A stretch of DNA of 64,000 nucleotides. Source: Streptomyces sp. cg36 (GTDB taxonomy: Bacteria > Actinomycetota > Actinomycetes > Streptomycetales > Streptomycetaceae). The position numbers were made by a program, and so were the translations under genes. Positions 7,928 through 17,682 of the stretch are shown in pieces. The stretch spans positions 3,844,001 to 3,908,000 of the forward strand of contig NZ_CP163520.1 in assembly GCF_041080675.1 (NCBI RefSeq). Direction: 5' to 3'. The notes beneath the pieces are model-generated. The model searched no databases. It was not told the origin of the DNA and was given only the letters and a program-made list of their open reading frames with translations. The number at the start of each line of letters is the position of its first letter. Position 1 is the first letter of the stretch.

Positions 7928-9357
7928 CCCCGGGGGCCGGCACGGAACGGGAGCTGTACGACCCGGCGACCGGCGAGGTGCACGCCCGCCTCGCCGACAG
8001 CACCGCCGAGGAGTGCGCCGCCGCGGTGGACGCCGCCGCGCGCGCCTTCGACGGCTGGCAGGACGCCGGGCCGCGCCACCGCGCCGGGTGCCTGCGCGCC
8101 CTGGCCGCGCTGGTGCGCGCGCACGGCGCCGACTTCGTCGAGCTGGAGCGGGTCGGCGCGGGCAAGCCGGTCGCGCGGATCGGCGGCGAGGTCGACTTCG
8201 CGGTACGGGCGCTGGAGTGGTTCGCCGAGCAGGCGCTGCGGCCCTGGGGCGAGGTCCACCCCTCGGGGCCGGGCACCCGCGCCTACACCGACCGGGTGGC
8301 GCTCGGGGTGTGCGCGGCGATCGTGCCGTCCAACTACCCGCTGCTGATGGCCGCCTGGAAGGTGGGCGGCGCGCTCGCGTACGGCAACACGGCCGTCGTC
8401 AAGCCCGCCCCCGAGACCCCGCTGAGCGTACGGCTGCTGGTGGAGCTGGGGCGGCGGGTGCTGCCCGAGGGGGTGCTGGGCGCGGTGTACGGGGGCGCGG
8501 CGGCGGGGCGGCTGCTGTGCGCGCTGCCCGGGGTCGCCGCCGTCTCCTTCACCGGGTCCACGGCGGCGGGCCGCGAGGTGGCCGCGCACTGCGCCCCGGG
8601 CCTCAAGCGCGTCTCGCTGGAGCTGGGCGGCAAGAACCCGCTGGTGGTCTTCCCCGACGCGGACCTGGAGGCGGCGGCGGCCTCGGCGGTGGAGGCGTTC
8701 ACCGGGAACTCGGGCCAGATGTGCGTCGGCGCCTCCCGGCTGATCGTCCACGAGAGCGTGCGCGGCGACTTCGTCCGCGAGGTGGCGGCCCGCGCCTTCG
8801 CCCGCCGCGTCGGCCCGACCGCCGACCCGCGCACCGAACTGGGCCCGCTGATCAGCGCGCGGGCCGTGGAGCGGGTGGCGTCGGCGGTCGGGGAGGCGGT
8901 GGACAAGGGCGTCACCGCGCTGCTGCCGCCGGGGCGGCGGGAGGTGCGGCCGGAGCCGTCCGGGCCGCACGGCGGCGGGTTCTATGTGAGCCCGGTGGTC
9001 CTGGACGAGGTGCCGGGCGAGCTGCGGGCCTGGCGCGAGGAGCTGTTCGGGCCGGTCCTCGCGGTGCGCGGGTTCCGTACCGAGCGGGAGGCGCTGGAGC
9101 TGGCGCACGACACCGAGTACGGCCTCTCGGCGTCGGTGTGGACGGCGGACGGCGGGCGCGTGGAGCGGTTCGCGCGGCGGCTGCGGGCCGGGATGCTCTG
9201 GTTCAACACCTGGGGCGACACGGACGAGCACATCAGCGTCGGGGGGATCGGCCACAGCGGTTACGGCCGGGAGCTCGGGGTGCACGCGGCCGAGCAGTAC
9301 ACCCAGACCCGGGCGGTGTGGCTCGCCCACCCCGCCGCGCCCGGGGAGGGGCCGTGA
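7924..9357 (+). CDS. NAD(P)-dependent aldehyde dehydrogenase
   Basis: 477 residues, normal length for the ALDH superfamily. Visible: the VPSNYPLL and VKPAPETP cofactor segments, SFTGSTAAG, the general base Glu233 in LELGGKN, and catalytic Cys267 in NSGQMCVG; the C-terminal SGYGREL motif is also present. The protein resembles betaine/aminobutyraldehyde-type dehydrogenases. GTG 7924 is chosen because it overlaps the previous stop (GTGA); the 3' end overlaps the next gene in the same way. In context it would oxidise an aldehyde, possibly one released by the neighbouring aldolase-like enzyme. That coupling is inference. Confidence 0.85.
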   Translation: MTPGAGTERELYDPATGEVHARLADSTAEECAAAVDAAARAFDGWQDAGPRHRAGCLRALAALVRAHGADFVELERVGAGKPVARIGGEVDFAVRALEWFAEQALRPWGEVHPSGPGTRAYTDRVALGVCAAIVPSNYPLLMAAWKVGGALAYGNTAVVKPAPETPLSVRLLVELGRRVLPEGVLGAVYGGAAAGRLLCALPGVAAVSFTGSTAAGREVAAHCAPGLKRVSLELGGKNPLVVFPDADLEAAAASAVEAFTGNSGQMCVGASRLIVHESVRGDFVREVAARAFARRVGPTADPRTELGPLISARAVERVASAVGEAVDKGVTALLPPGRREVRPEPSGPHGGGFYVSPVVLDEVPGELRAWREELFGPVLAVRGFRTEREALELAHDTEYGLSASVWTADGGRVERFARRLRAGMLWFNTWGDTDEHISVGGIGHSGYGRELGVHAAEQYTQTRAVWLAHPAAPGEGP

Positions 9358-10379
9358 CCCCGCTCCTGGACTTCCGCAGCGACACCCGCACCGCCCCGGA
9401 CCGGGCGATGCGGGCCGCGATGGCGGGCGCCGAGGTCGGCGACGACGCGTACGGGGACGATCCGCGCGTGCTGGAGCTGGAGGCGGCGGGGGCGCGGCTG
9501 CTGGGCAAGGAGGCGGCGCTGTTCCTGCCGAGCAGCACCATGGCCAACCTGGTCGCGGTGCTGGCCGCCGCGCCCGCCCCCGGCACCCGGCTGCTGACCG
9601 GCGCCGAGACGCATCTGGCGCGCATGGAGGGCGAGGGGGTGCGCCGCTTCGCCCGGGTGGAGCTGGTCGAGCTGGCCCAGCGCGACGACGGCGCCCCCGA
9701 ACCGGCCGCGCTGGCGGGCGCGTTGCGGGCGGGCGCCGGACGGCCCGGGGTGCTCTCGCTGGAGAACACCTGCATGCTGCACCACGGCAACGCGCTCGCC
9801 CCGGCCGACCTGGCGCCGCTCGTGGAGCTCGGCCGGGCGCACGGCTGCCCCGTCCATCTGGACGGCGCCCGGCTCGCCAACGCGGCCGTGGCGCTCGGCC
9901 TGCCGGTGGCGGAGCTGGCGGCACCGGCGGACAGCGTGACGTTCTGCCTGGCCAAGGGGCTGGGCGCGCCCGTGGGGTCGCTGCTGTGCGCGGACGCGGA
10001 CTTCGTGGCGCGGGCGCGGGAGCTGCGGCTCCAGCTGGGCGGCACCATGCACCAGTCGGGCGTCCTCGCGGCGGCGGCGCTCGAAGGGCTGGAGCGGCTG
10101 GACCGGCTGGCCGAGGACCACGCGGTGGCCGCGGCGCTGGCCGAGGGCCTGGCGTCGGTGCCCGGGGCGCGGGTGCCGAGGCCGCCGCGCCGCACCAACA
10201 TCGTGACCGTGAAGCTGGCCGGGGTCGACGCCGGTGACCTGCACGAACGGCTGGCGGACCGGGGGGTGCTCGTCCTGCCTCTGCCGGACGGGAACGTACG
10301 GTTCGTGGTGCATCGCGAACACCGGCCGCAGGCGGTTCCGCTGGTGGTGCGCGCGCTTGCGGAAGCGGCGATCCAGTAG
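9354..10379 (+). CDS. Threonine aldolase / beta-eliminating lyase family PLP enzyme
   Basis: 341 residues, the usual size. The start DFRSDTRTAP, the AYGDDP motif, the HLDGARLANA segment and PLP-binding Lys201 in TFCLAKGLGAPVG are all typical of low-specificity threonine aldolases. These enzymes cleave beta-hydroxy-alpha-amino acids to glycine plus an aldehyde, or run in the synthetic direction. The GTG start overlaps the preceding aldehyde dehydrogenase stop. The pair could make or process a beta-hydroxy amino acid. This is the last gene of the operon; 117 bases follow before the next gene. Confidence 0.85.
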   Translation: MTPLLDFRSDTRTAPDRAMRAAMAGAEVGDDAYGDDPRVLELEAAGARLLGKEAALFLPSSTMANLVAVLAAAPAPGTRLLTGAETHLARMEGEGVRRFARVELVELAQRDDGAPEPAALAGALRAGAGRPGVLSLENTCMLHHGNALAPADLAPLVELGRAHGCPVHLDGARLANAAVALGLPVAELAAPADSVTFCLAKGLGAPVGSLLCADADFVARARELRLQLGGTMHQSGVLAAAALEGLERLDRLAEDHAVAAALAEGLASVPGARVPRPPRRTNIVTVKLAGVDAGDLHERLADRGVLVLPLPDGNVRFVVHREHRPQAVPLVVRALAEAAIQ

Positions 10380-10496
10380 GACTATTCGCCCATTCAGTGA
10401 TGACTCGCGGTGTTCTCCTCATATAAGTGCATATCAGCTCGTACGCGATGTGATTCTGGCGCCCGTATCTCCCCCCGGTGTGTCTGAGGAGCAGGT
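10380..10496 (+). promoter_or_regulatory. Probable promoter region of the surface protein gene
   Basis: This short spacer contains an AT-rich patch near 10420-10440 (CATATAAGTGCATATC), unusual for this GC-rich genome. It ends in GAGGAG (10486-10491), five bases before the GTG at 10497. No terminator hairpin for the upstream operon is obvious. Confidence 0.35.
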
Positions 10497-13400
10497 GTGC
10501 GGCAGCGATTCCTCCGGCTCGGCCTGTCCCTGGCCGTGGTCGTCTCGGCGGTGCTGAGCAGTGTCGGCGCCCTCGGCCCCGGCGCGAAACGGGCCGACGA
10601 CGCCGATGTCGGCATCGTCAAGAAGGTCACCGGGGCGACCATGCCCCTGGAGCCCGGCGGCGTCTTCACGTACAGCCTCACGGCGTCGTGCTCCTCGCTG
10701 ACCACCTCGTGCGTGAACGCGGTCATCGAGGACGTGCTGCCCGCCGAGTTCGAGATCACCTCGCTGCCCAAGACCACCGACGGGCGGGTGGTGACGTACG
10801 ACGCGGGCAGCCGGAAGCTGACGATCCGCTTCACCGAGTCGCTCACCAGCCCGGCCGGGGCCGCCGGGCTGCCCGCCGGGGTGAACCGCAACGTCGTCAT
10901 CGGGATGCGGGTGCCCGTCGAGACGACGCTGGCGGACGGGGCCACCGTCCCCAACTCCGCCACCATCGACGCCGACAACGCGGCCAAGGCGTCCGACAGC
11001 GCCGACGTCACCGTCCGCATCCCGCGCGAGGTGCGCCCGGCCACCACCAAGAAGTGGACGGACGGCTCGGCGGTCGCCCAGTCCGGCGAGGAGTCGCTGA
11101 TCACCCTCGGGGTGCGCAACGGCTCCTCCACCTCCGCCGAGGTCACCCGGCTCGCCGTCACCGACACCACGCCCGCCGTCTTCGACGACTTCGACGTGGT
11201 CGGGATCGGGCCGGTGGAGCGGTTCCCGGCCGGGGCCGACCGGGTGCGGGTCCTGGTGTGCACCAAACCGGTCGGATCGCCGTGCGCGGACGGGGAGTTC
11301 ACGGCGGGCGCCGAGGGGCCCGGACCCGGGGTGGCGCTGCCCAAGGGGGTCGATCCCGCGAAGGTGACCGGGGTGCGGTTCGAGTTCACCTCGGCCTCGG
11401 GGGCCAGGCTCCCCTACGACGCCACCGGCGGCTCGGTCGGGCTGCGCCTCAAACTGCGCGACACCGTGCGCTCCACCGGTGCGCCGCTGGCGCCGACCAC
11501 CCGCGAGCGGATCGACAACTGCGCCGCCACGACCGCCCGCGACACCGTCTCGGGCGCGGTCACCGGCCCCCGGGCCTGCGCCTCCTTCGACATCCTGCCC
11601 AACATCGCGACCGTGCAGGGGACCAAGAGCTACTTCTCCGACACCGACGGGAACTACACGGCCGACGGCACCGCCGTCCTCGGCACCGATCCACCGGTCT
11701 CGATGGTGCTCGGCGCCCGCAACACCTCCTCCTTCCCCGTCGCCACGCTCACCATCACCGAGCCCTCGACGACGGCGGTCAGCGAGTTCGACAAGTTCGA
11801 CGCGGCCAAGGCGCGCGTGGAGTTCCCCGCCGGGGCCACCTCCGCCACCGTCACGGTGGTCTGCCGCGACGGCTCCAAGCCGGCGCCCGTCCAGCTCACC
11901 CAGCCGCCCGCGCGGCACGACCTGCCCGCCACCGGCTGTCCGGCGGGCAGCCCGCCGCGCCAGGTGTCGGTCACCTTCCGGGGCACCGACGCCAAGGGCA
12001 GCGGCACCATCGCCACCAACGCCCAGGGCAAGCTGTCCCTGCACGGCGTCCTCAACAAGAAGGCCACCGCGCAGGACGCCGAGGACGGCGTCGACAACTG
12101 CGCGGACGTGGCCGCCACCAACCCGGTGGACGGGGCGGGCGCCGGGGCCGGGACCGCCTGCGAGGCGCTGCGCCCGCAGAACCCGCGCACCGACATCCGC
12201 GGCTCCAAGACCGTCGACCAGAGCGAACTGCCGCCGGGCACCCCGGTGACCTTCACCCTCGACGTGGCCAACGCGGGCACCACCCCGATGGTCCGGCCCG
12301 CGATCACCGACCCGGCCGACCCGACCGCCGCGAACAACCCCTTCGACACCGTCCGCCTGACCCGGCTCTCGCTGCGCTACCGCTATCCGTCGGGGCTGCC
12401 GGTGCTGCTGGAGGTCCACGACCCGGCGGCCGGGGCGTGGGTCGCGTACAAGGAGGGCGACACCGCGCTGCTCACCCGGGCCAAGGGGGTGCGCGCCCGG
12501 CTCGCCGAGGGCAGTCTGCCGCCGCAGAACGGGCGGATCATCGTCGACGTCGAGGTGGTGCGGCGCGACGGCGTCGCGGACGGCGTCTCCTTCCACAACT
12601 GCGCGCAGATCACCTCCGACGGAAAGCCCGTCGGCGGCGGCTACTGCACCGCCGAGGAGAACGTCACCAGGCCCGCGAGCGCGGCCGGTTCGGTGCAGAA
12701 GACCATCGCGCCCTCCACCGTCTCGCGCAGCCTGCCCGGGGTGCCGCGCCAGGAGCCGGACGTGCGCGTCCGCGCCGAGAACACCGGCAACGTCAACCTC
12801 AGACAGCTGGTCGTCACCGACGTCGACCCGGACTTCTACGACGCCGTCGACTTCGTGCGGCTGACCGGGGTCACCTTCCCGCCGGGCGCCGACCGGGTAC
12901 GGGTCGACGCCTGCACCACCGGCTGCGCCGCCACCCCGCCGGTCTTCGTCCAGGGCGAGGCCACCGGCTCCACCACGCCCGGCCTGCCCGCCGGGGTGAA
13001 CGCCGCCGACGTGCGCGGACTGCGCTGGACCTTCACCAGCTCCTCCGGCGGCCACGCGCTGACCCCGGGCCCGGCCCGGCAGCCCGGCGCCTGCCCGGTG
13101 ACCGTCTGCTTCAAGGTCGCGGCCCGCCAGTTCCTGCGCTCGGCCCCGGCCACCGAGATCCCCGAGGAGCTGAGCGACACCGCGGGCGCGGCCGGCGAGT
13201 CGCCGCTCCAGCAGCCGGGCCGGCTCTTCGACTTCGGGGAGAGCGAGGCCACCCTCCACGTCCGCCAGGGCAGCGCCCAGCTGGACGTCTCCAAGACCCC
13301 GGACTCGCGCATCGGCCCCGGCGAGACCGCCCCGTTCACCCTGACCGTGCGCAACACCGGCACCGGCCCGGTCCCCGGCCTGGTCGTCGCCGACCCGGTC

Positions 13401-16400
13401 CCGGAGCTGCTGCGCTTCGACGAGGCGTACGCCGGTGACCGCGGCCTGCCGTTCAAGGTCACCGCCACCGTCCCGGCGGGCACGCCGCAGCCGCCCGACC
13501 CGGTGTACGAGCCGACGCGCGCCCCCGACGGGCGGGTGACCGCGCTGCGCTGGCGCTGGCCGTCCTGGACGATGCTGCCCGGCGCCGAAATCAAGATCAC
13601 GTTCCAGGTGAAGCCGGCCCCCGGCGTCCCCGGCGACTCGGTCGCGCAGAACGAGTTCGGCGCGGGCTCCGAGACCCGCCAGGACCTGACGTGCCTGCTC
13701 AACTCGGCCCGCGACGGGCAGGTGGTGGACGGCGAGGCGTACGGCAAGGGCCGCTACTGCACCTCGCGCGCCGAGATCACCACGCTCGCGGGCACCGCCT
13801 TCGAGGCCACCAAGTGGGTCGCGGGCAACGCCGACCTGGCCTTCTACAACACGGTGAGCCGCGGCTACGTGCCGCTGGACTCGCCCGGCTGCCCGGTCCT
13901 CAAGCAGGACGGCCGCACCTACACCCAGTTCCCCTGCACCGCGCTGGTCCAGCCCGGTGAGCACTTCGACTACCTGATCCGGGCGGTGAACTCGGGCACC
14001 GACCCGACCACCGAGATCCGGCTGCTCGACGTCTTCCCGTACCAGGGGGACACCGGAGTCCTGCTCGGCAACCAGCAGCGCGGCACCGAGTGGAACCCGC
14101 GCCCCCACCTCGCCGGACCGCCCACCCTGGTCGGCACCGGCACCCTCACCACCCGGTACGCCACCGCCGCCAACCCCTGCTCCGACCTGATCGCCACCCC
14201 GCGACGGGACTGCGCGCACGCCGAGTGGGGCGCGGCGTTCACGGCGGAGGCGTCCGGCGCGGAGCTGCGGATCGGCTTCCCCGAGCACCTGGCGCCGGGC
14301 GGCGAGGTGTTCGTCCGGCTGCCGATGGCCGCACCGGTCGACCTGGACCGGCCCGGCGACCCGGCGATCGCCTGGAACTCCTTCGCGCACTCCGAGACCG
14401 TGCTGCGCGGCGGCCGGCCCGAGGTGCTGCCGACCACCGAGCCGCCCAAGGTCGGGGTGGGGATGCGGTTCGGCAACCTGCGCGTCGACAAGGTCGCCGA
14501 GAACCCGCCGGACGGAGTGACGCTCGGCCCGTACACCCTCGCCTACCGCTGCGCGGTGACGCCGACGGGCGGGCGGCCGGTGACCGTGCGCGAAGGCACC
14601 TTCGAGGTCACCCTCTACACGCCGATGGCCCTGATCGGGGTCCCGGCCGGGGCGCGCTGCAAGGTGTGGGAGACCGACTCGGCGGGCGCGCACAGCTCCA
14701 GCCTGGGCGAGGCCAACGCCTCCGAGGTCACCATCACCCCGGCCACCCCCGACGAGGAGGGCCAGCACGTCACCATCACCAACACGTACACCAACGCCTC
14801 GCTGAAGGTCCGCAAGGCGGTCACCGGGCCCGCGGCGGCCGAGGTCGGCAAGGGGCCGTTCACGGTCCGGGTCGACTGCTCCTTCAACGGGAACCGGCTG
14901 ACCGGCTTCCCCAAGGACCTCGTCTTCGCGGGCGGCGGCGAGCAGTCCGTGACCGATCTGCCGGGCGGCGCCCGCTGCACGGCCACCGAGCCGGGCACCG
15001 GCGGCGCCACCTCGGTCGCCGTCGCCGCGACCGGGTCCAGCGACAAGGCGGTCGCGGTCATCGGGTCGGTGCCGGACGAGACGGCCGGGCTGACCGTCAC
15101 CAACCGGTTCGCCACCGGGTCGCTGAAGATCGTCAAGAAGATCCAGGGCAGCGGCGCCGCGTTCGCCGACCGCACCTTCCGCTTCCGGGTGGCCTGCGCC
15201 TTCAACGGCCGCAAGGACGCGGTGATCCGTACGGCCACGGCCAAGGCGCCCCGGCTCACCGCCGTCCTCGACGACCTGCCGGTGGGCGCGGAGTGCACGG
15301 TGACCGAGGCCGACCCGGCGGGCGCGGACGCGACCCCGCCGCCGGTGGGCCCGGTGACCATCGCCGAGGGCGCCCCGGCCACGGTGGCCGTCGACGTCAC
15401 CAACACCTTCTCCACCGGGCGCCTCACCCTGGTCAAGCAGGTGTCCGGGGCGCCCGACGACGCCCCGTACGCCAAGGAGTTCGTCTTCCGGGTCACCTGT
15501 GTCCGCGAGGGCGAGAGCCCGGACGGGGACCCGCTGGTGGCCTTCGTCATCCGCAAGCGGTACACGCTCGCGGCGGGCCAGTCGCTCGACATCGACACCC
15601 CGCTGCCCGTCGGCGCCCGCTGCTGGGCCGAGGAGATGGCCGACGGCGGCGCCACCGCCACGGCCGTGGACCACGGCAGCCACGCGACGGCCGCGGTCGT
15701 CACCAAGGACCGGCCGCATGTGACGATCACCGCCCGGAACACCTATGACACCGGCACCCTGAAGCTGGTCAAGAAGGTCACCGGCACGGCCGCCGCGTTC
15801 GGCGCGGACCGCACCTACGCGCTGCTGCTGACCTGCACGGTCGAGACCGCCAAGGGGCAGCCGCTGACCGTGGTGGACCGCCGCCGGTACGAGATCACCG
15901 GCTCCGGCGAGCGGACCGTCGACGACCTCGGCTTCCCGCTGCCCAAGGGCGCCAGGTGCTGGGCCGAGGAGGCCGTCGACGGCGGCGCCACCTCCGCCTC
16001 GGTCGACCACGACGGGCCCGGCCGGGCGGTGGTGATCGGCGGCGGCGAGGACGACGACGTCACCATCACGGCCACCAACGTCTTCGACGCGGCCGAACTG
16101 ACCGTGGCCAAGCGGGTGGTGGGCACGGCGGGTGCCGGGAAGGGCCCGTTCACCTTCACCGTGGCCTGCGCGACGCGCTCCGCCGACGGCACCTCCTCGC
16201 CGCTCGAACTCCCCGAGGAGGACCGGAAGTTCACCCTGGACGCGGGCGGCAGCCGGAAGATCGCGGTGCTGAAGGGCGCGGTCTGCACGGTCAAGGAGAC
16301 CGACGCGCCCGCCGGGGCCAAGGTGACGGTCGCCGACAGCGACGGCGAGGCGGACGGCGTCGTCCGGGTCACCGGCCCCTCGGAGGTGACGTACACCAAC

Positions 16401-16589
16401 GACTACGGCGACACCCCGCCCGAGCCGACGCCCCCCACCCCGCACCCCTCCCCCTCGCACCCGGAGCTCCCGCCGACCGGCGTCGGCGACGTGCTGTGGC
16501 TGCTGGTTCCGGCGCTGGGAGCGGTGGCGCTGGCGGTCGGGCTCGGCGCGGCCGGGCTGCGGCGCAGATCGAGGGGAGCGCACCGGTAG
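10497..16589 (+). CDS. Giant secreted cell-wall-anchored protein with DUF11/DUF5979-type repeats
   Basis: 2030 residues. Residues 1-25 form a signal peptide (MRQRFLRLGLSLAVVVSAVL). A long series of Ig-like/DUF11-type modules follows, with recurrent NTG(T/N), PAG and DPADP-like turns. From about residue 1327 come prealbumin-like repeats opening with L-K/T-V-x-K-x-V-T/S-G (near 1434, 1541, 1641, 1753 and 1867; DUF5979 type). The C-terminus is a Pro-rich wall spanner, an LPPTG sorting signal near residue 1991, a hydrophobic helix and an Arg-rich tail, so sortase anchoring is expected. Paired cysteines recur per module. Role: extracellular stalk or adhesin; ligand unknown. Monocistronic, ending at a strong hairpin. 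Confidence 0.85.
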   Translation: MRQRFLRLGLSLAVVVSAVLSSVGALGPGAKRADDADVGIVKKVTGATMPLEPGGVFTYSLTASCSSLTTSCVNAVIEDVLPAEFEITSLPKTTDGRVVTYDAGSRKLTIRFTESLTSPAGAAGLPAGVNRNVVIGMRVPVETTLADGATVPNSATIDADNAAKASDSADVTVRIPREVRPATTKKWTDGSAVAQSGEESLITLGVRNGSSTSAEVTRLAVTDTTPAVFDDFDVVGIGPVERFPAGADRVRVLVCTKPVGSPCADGEFTAGAEGPGPGVALPKGVDPAKVTGVRFEFTSASGARLPYDATGGSVGLRLKLRDTVRSTGAPLAPTTRERIDNCAATTARDTVSGAVTGPRACASFDILPNIATVQGTKSYFSDTDGNYTADGTAVLGTDPPVSMVLGARNTSSFPVATLTITEPSTTAVSEFDKFDAAKARVEFPAGATSATVTVVCRDGSKPAPVQLTQPPARHDLPATGCPAGSPPRQVSVTFRGTDAKGSGTIATNAQGKLSLHGVLNKKATAQDAEDGVDNCADVAATNPVDGAGAGAGTACEALRPQNPRTDIRGSKTVDQSELPPGTPVTFTLDVANAGTTPMVRPAITDPADPTAANNPFDTVRLTRLSLRYRYPSGLPVLLEVHDPAAGAWVAYKEGDTALLTRAKGVRARLAEGSLPPQNGRIIVDVEVVRRDGVADGVSFHNCAQITSDGKPVGGGYCTAEENVTRPASAAGSVQKTIAPSTVSRSLPGVPRQEPDVRVRAENTGNVNLRQLVVTDVDPDFYDAVDFVRLTGVTFPPGADRVRVDACTTGCAATPPVFVQGEATGSTTPGLPAGVNAADVRGLRWTFTSSSGGHALTPGPARQPGACPVTVCFKVAARQFLRSAPATEIPEELSDTAGAAGESPLQQPGRLFDFGESEATLHVRQGSAQLDVSKTPDSRIGPGETAPFTLTVRNTGTGPVPGLVVADPVPELLRFDEAYAGDRGLPFKVTATVPAGTPQPPDPVYEPTRAPDGRVTALRWRWPSWTMLPGAEIKITFQVKPAPGVPGDSVAQNEFGAGSETRQDLTCLLNSARDGQVVDGEAYGKGRYCTSRAEITTLAGTAFEATKWVAGNADLAFYNTVSRGYVPLDSPGCPVLKQDGRTYTQFPCTALVQPGEHFDYLIRAVNSGTDPTTEIRLLDVFPYQGDTGVLLGNQQRGTEWNPRPHLAGPPTLVGTGTLTTRYATAANPCSDLIATPRRDCAHAEWGAAFTAEASGAELRIGFPEHLAPGGEVFVRLPMAAPVDLDRPGDPAIAWNSFAHSETVLRGGRPEVLPTTEPPKVGVGMRFGNLRVDKVAENPPDGVTLGPYTLAYRCAVTPTGGRPVTVREGTFEVTLYTPMALIGVPAGARCKVWETDSAGAHSSSLGEANASEVTITPATPDEEGQHVTITNTYTNASLKVRKAVTGPAAAEVGKGPFTVRVDCSFNGNRLTGFPKDLVFAGGGEQSVTDLPGGARCTATEPGTGGATSVAVAATGSSDKAVAVIGSVPDETAGLTVTNRFATGSLKIVKKIQGSGAAFADRTFRFRVACAFNGRKDAVIRTATAKAPRLTAVLDDLPVGAECTVTEADPAGADATPPPVGPVTIAEGAPATVAVDVTNTFSTGRLTLVKQVSGAPDDAPYAKEFVFRVTCVREGESPDGDPLVAFVIRKRYTLAAGQSLDIDTPLPVGARCWAEEMADGGATATAVDHGSHATAAVVTKDRPHVTITARNTYDTGTLKLVKKVTGTAAAFGADRTYALLLTCTVETAKGQPLTVVDRRRYEITGSGERTVDDLGFPLPKGARCWAEEAVDGGATSASVDHDGPGRAVVIGGGEDDDVTITATNVFDAAELTVAKRVVGTAGAGKGPFTFTVACATRSADGTSSPLELPEEDRKFTLDAGGSRKIAVLKGAVCTVKETDAPAGAKVTVADSDGEADGVVRVTGPSEVTYTNDYGDTPPEPTPPTPHPSPSHPELPPTGVGDVLWLLVPALGAVALAVGLGAAGLRRRSRGAHR

Positions 16590-16642
16590 GCCCCGGACCG
16601 GACCTGCCCGCCGCCCGGCGGCGGGCCGTCCGCGACCGGTGA

Positions 16643-16682
16643 CGCGGCTGCCCGCACCCCTCGTGGGGCGCGGGCAGCCGCG
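16643..16682. terminator. Strong bidirectional hairpin between convergent genes
   Basis: CGCGGCTGCCCGC (16643-16655) pairs with GCGGGCAGCCGCG (16670-16682), and CCCC/GGGG extends the stem inside around a TCGT loop. It lies between the convergent surface-protein and sigma-factor genes and can serve both. Confidence 0.8.
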
Positions 16683-16767
16683 CGGCCGTACGTCCCGGAC
16701 CGGTCGGCGTGGTTCGGGAGCGGCACGGCGCCGGCGTGCGACGGACCGCGCGGTCGGACGGTCCGGG

Positions 16768-17682
16768 CTAGGCGTCCGGTACGTGCAGGAGCTTGTCGGG
16801 GTTGCGGATCGCGTCCACCGAGGTGATCCGGCCCCCGTCGACGGTGATCGCCACGATGGTGCGGGCCCCGTCCCAGTGCCACAGCGCGAGCCCCGGCGCC
16901 CCGTTGACGTGCGCCAGGCGCAGCCCGTCCGGCGGGACGTGCATCCGGGTGAGCGCCACGATCCCGCGCGCCACGCTCTCGGCGCCGCGCACGATGCCGC
17001 GCATCGCGGTGACCTTGCCGCCGCCGTCGCCGCGCCAGACCACCTCGGGGTCGAGCAGCGACACCAGCCGCTCCAGATCCCCCTCCTGGCACGCCTTCCC
17101 GAAGGCGCTGACCAGCTCCCGCTGGCGGGCGTACCCGGCGGGGTGGTGCGGGCGGCCGCTGTCCACGTGCCGCCGGGCCCGCGACGCCAGCTGCCGCACG
17201 GCCGCCGGGGTCCGCCCCACCACGCCCGCCACTTCCTCGAAGGGCAGCCCGAACACGTCGTGCAGCAGGAAGGCGGTGCGCTGGGCGGGCGACAGCTCGT
17301 CCAGGACGATCATCAGCGCCATCGACACGGACTCGTCGAGCGTGACCCGGTCGGCGGGGTCCTGCTCGCCCGGCGCGTGCTCCACCAGCGGCTCCGGCAG
17401 CCACGTCCCGACGTACCGCTCGCGCCGCACGCGGGCGCTGCCCAGGGCGTCCAGGGCGAGCCGGCCCACCGTGGTGGTCAGCCAGGCCCGCAGATCGCGC
17501 ACCCCGGCCGGGTCCTCCAGACCGCGCAGCCGCAGCCACGCCTCCTGGACGCAGTCCTCCGCCTCGGCCAGGCACCCCGTCGTCGTGTAGGCGACCCGCA
17601 GCAGCCGGGGCCGCTCCCGTTCGAAGGCGCGGGCCAGCCCGTCCTCCCCGGAGAGGGCGCCGCGCCCGGCGGCGGCGCTCAC
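16768..17682 (-). CDS. ECF41-family sigma factor with SnoaL-like C-terminal domain
   Basis: 304 residues. Sigma region 2 (DCVQEAWLRLR), region 4 (LSPAQRTAFLLHDVFGLPFEEVA) and a C-terminal SnoaL_2-like extension are present. Three signatures described for ECF41 are visible: WLPEP in the linker, DGGGK in the extension, and NPDKL near the C-terminus. In this group the extension, rather than a separate anti-sigma factor, controls activity. The GTG start overlaps the stop of the oxidoreductase gene (GTGA). ECF41 genes are typically paired with carboxymuconolactone decarboxylase, oxidoreductase or epimerase genes, and here the partner is an NAD(P)-binding oxidoreductase. A matching ECF41-type promoter precedes that partner. 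Confidence 0.9.
   Translation of the reverse strand: MSAAAGRGALSGEDGLARAFERERPRLLRVAYTTTGCLAEAEDCVQEAWLRLRGLEDPAGVRDLRAWLTTTVGRLALDALGSARVRRERYVGTWLPEPLVEHAPGEQDPADRVTLDESVSMALMIVLDELSPAQRTAFLLHDVFGLPFEEVAGVVGRTPAAVRQLASRARRHVDSGRPHHPAGYARQRELVSAFGKACQEGDLERLVSLLDPEVVWRGDGGGKVTAMRGIVRGAESVARGIVALTRMHVPPDGLRLAHVNGAPGLALWHWDGARTIVAITVDGGRITSVDAIRNPDKLLHVPDA

Noticed and set aside
10434..16583. 2049-residue open frame on the minus strand
   Set aside because: It is the antisense shadow of the wall-anchored protein; the plus frame has a signal peptide, repeats and an LPPTG end, while the minus frame has only skewed Arg/Gly/Val composition.
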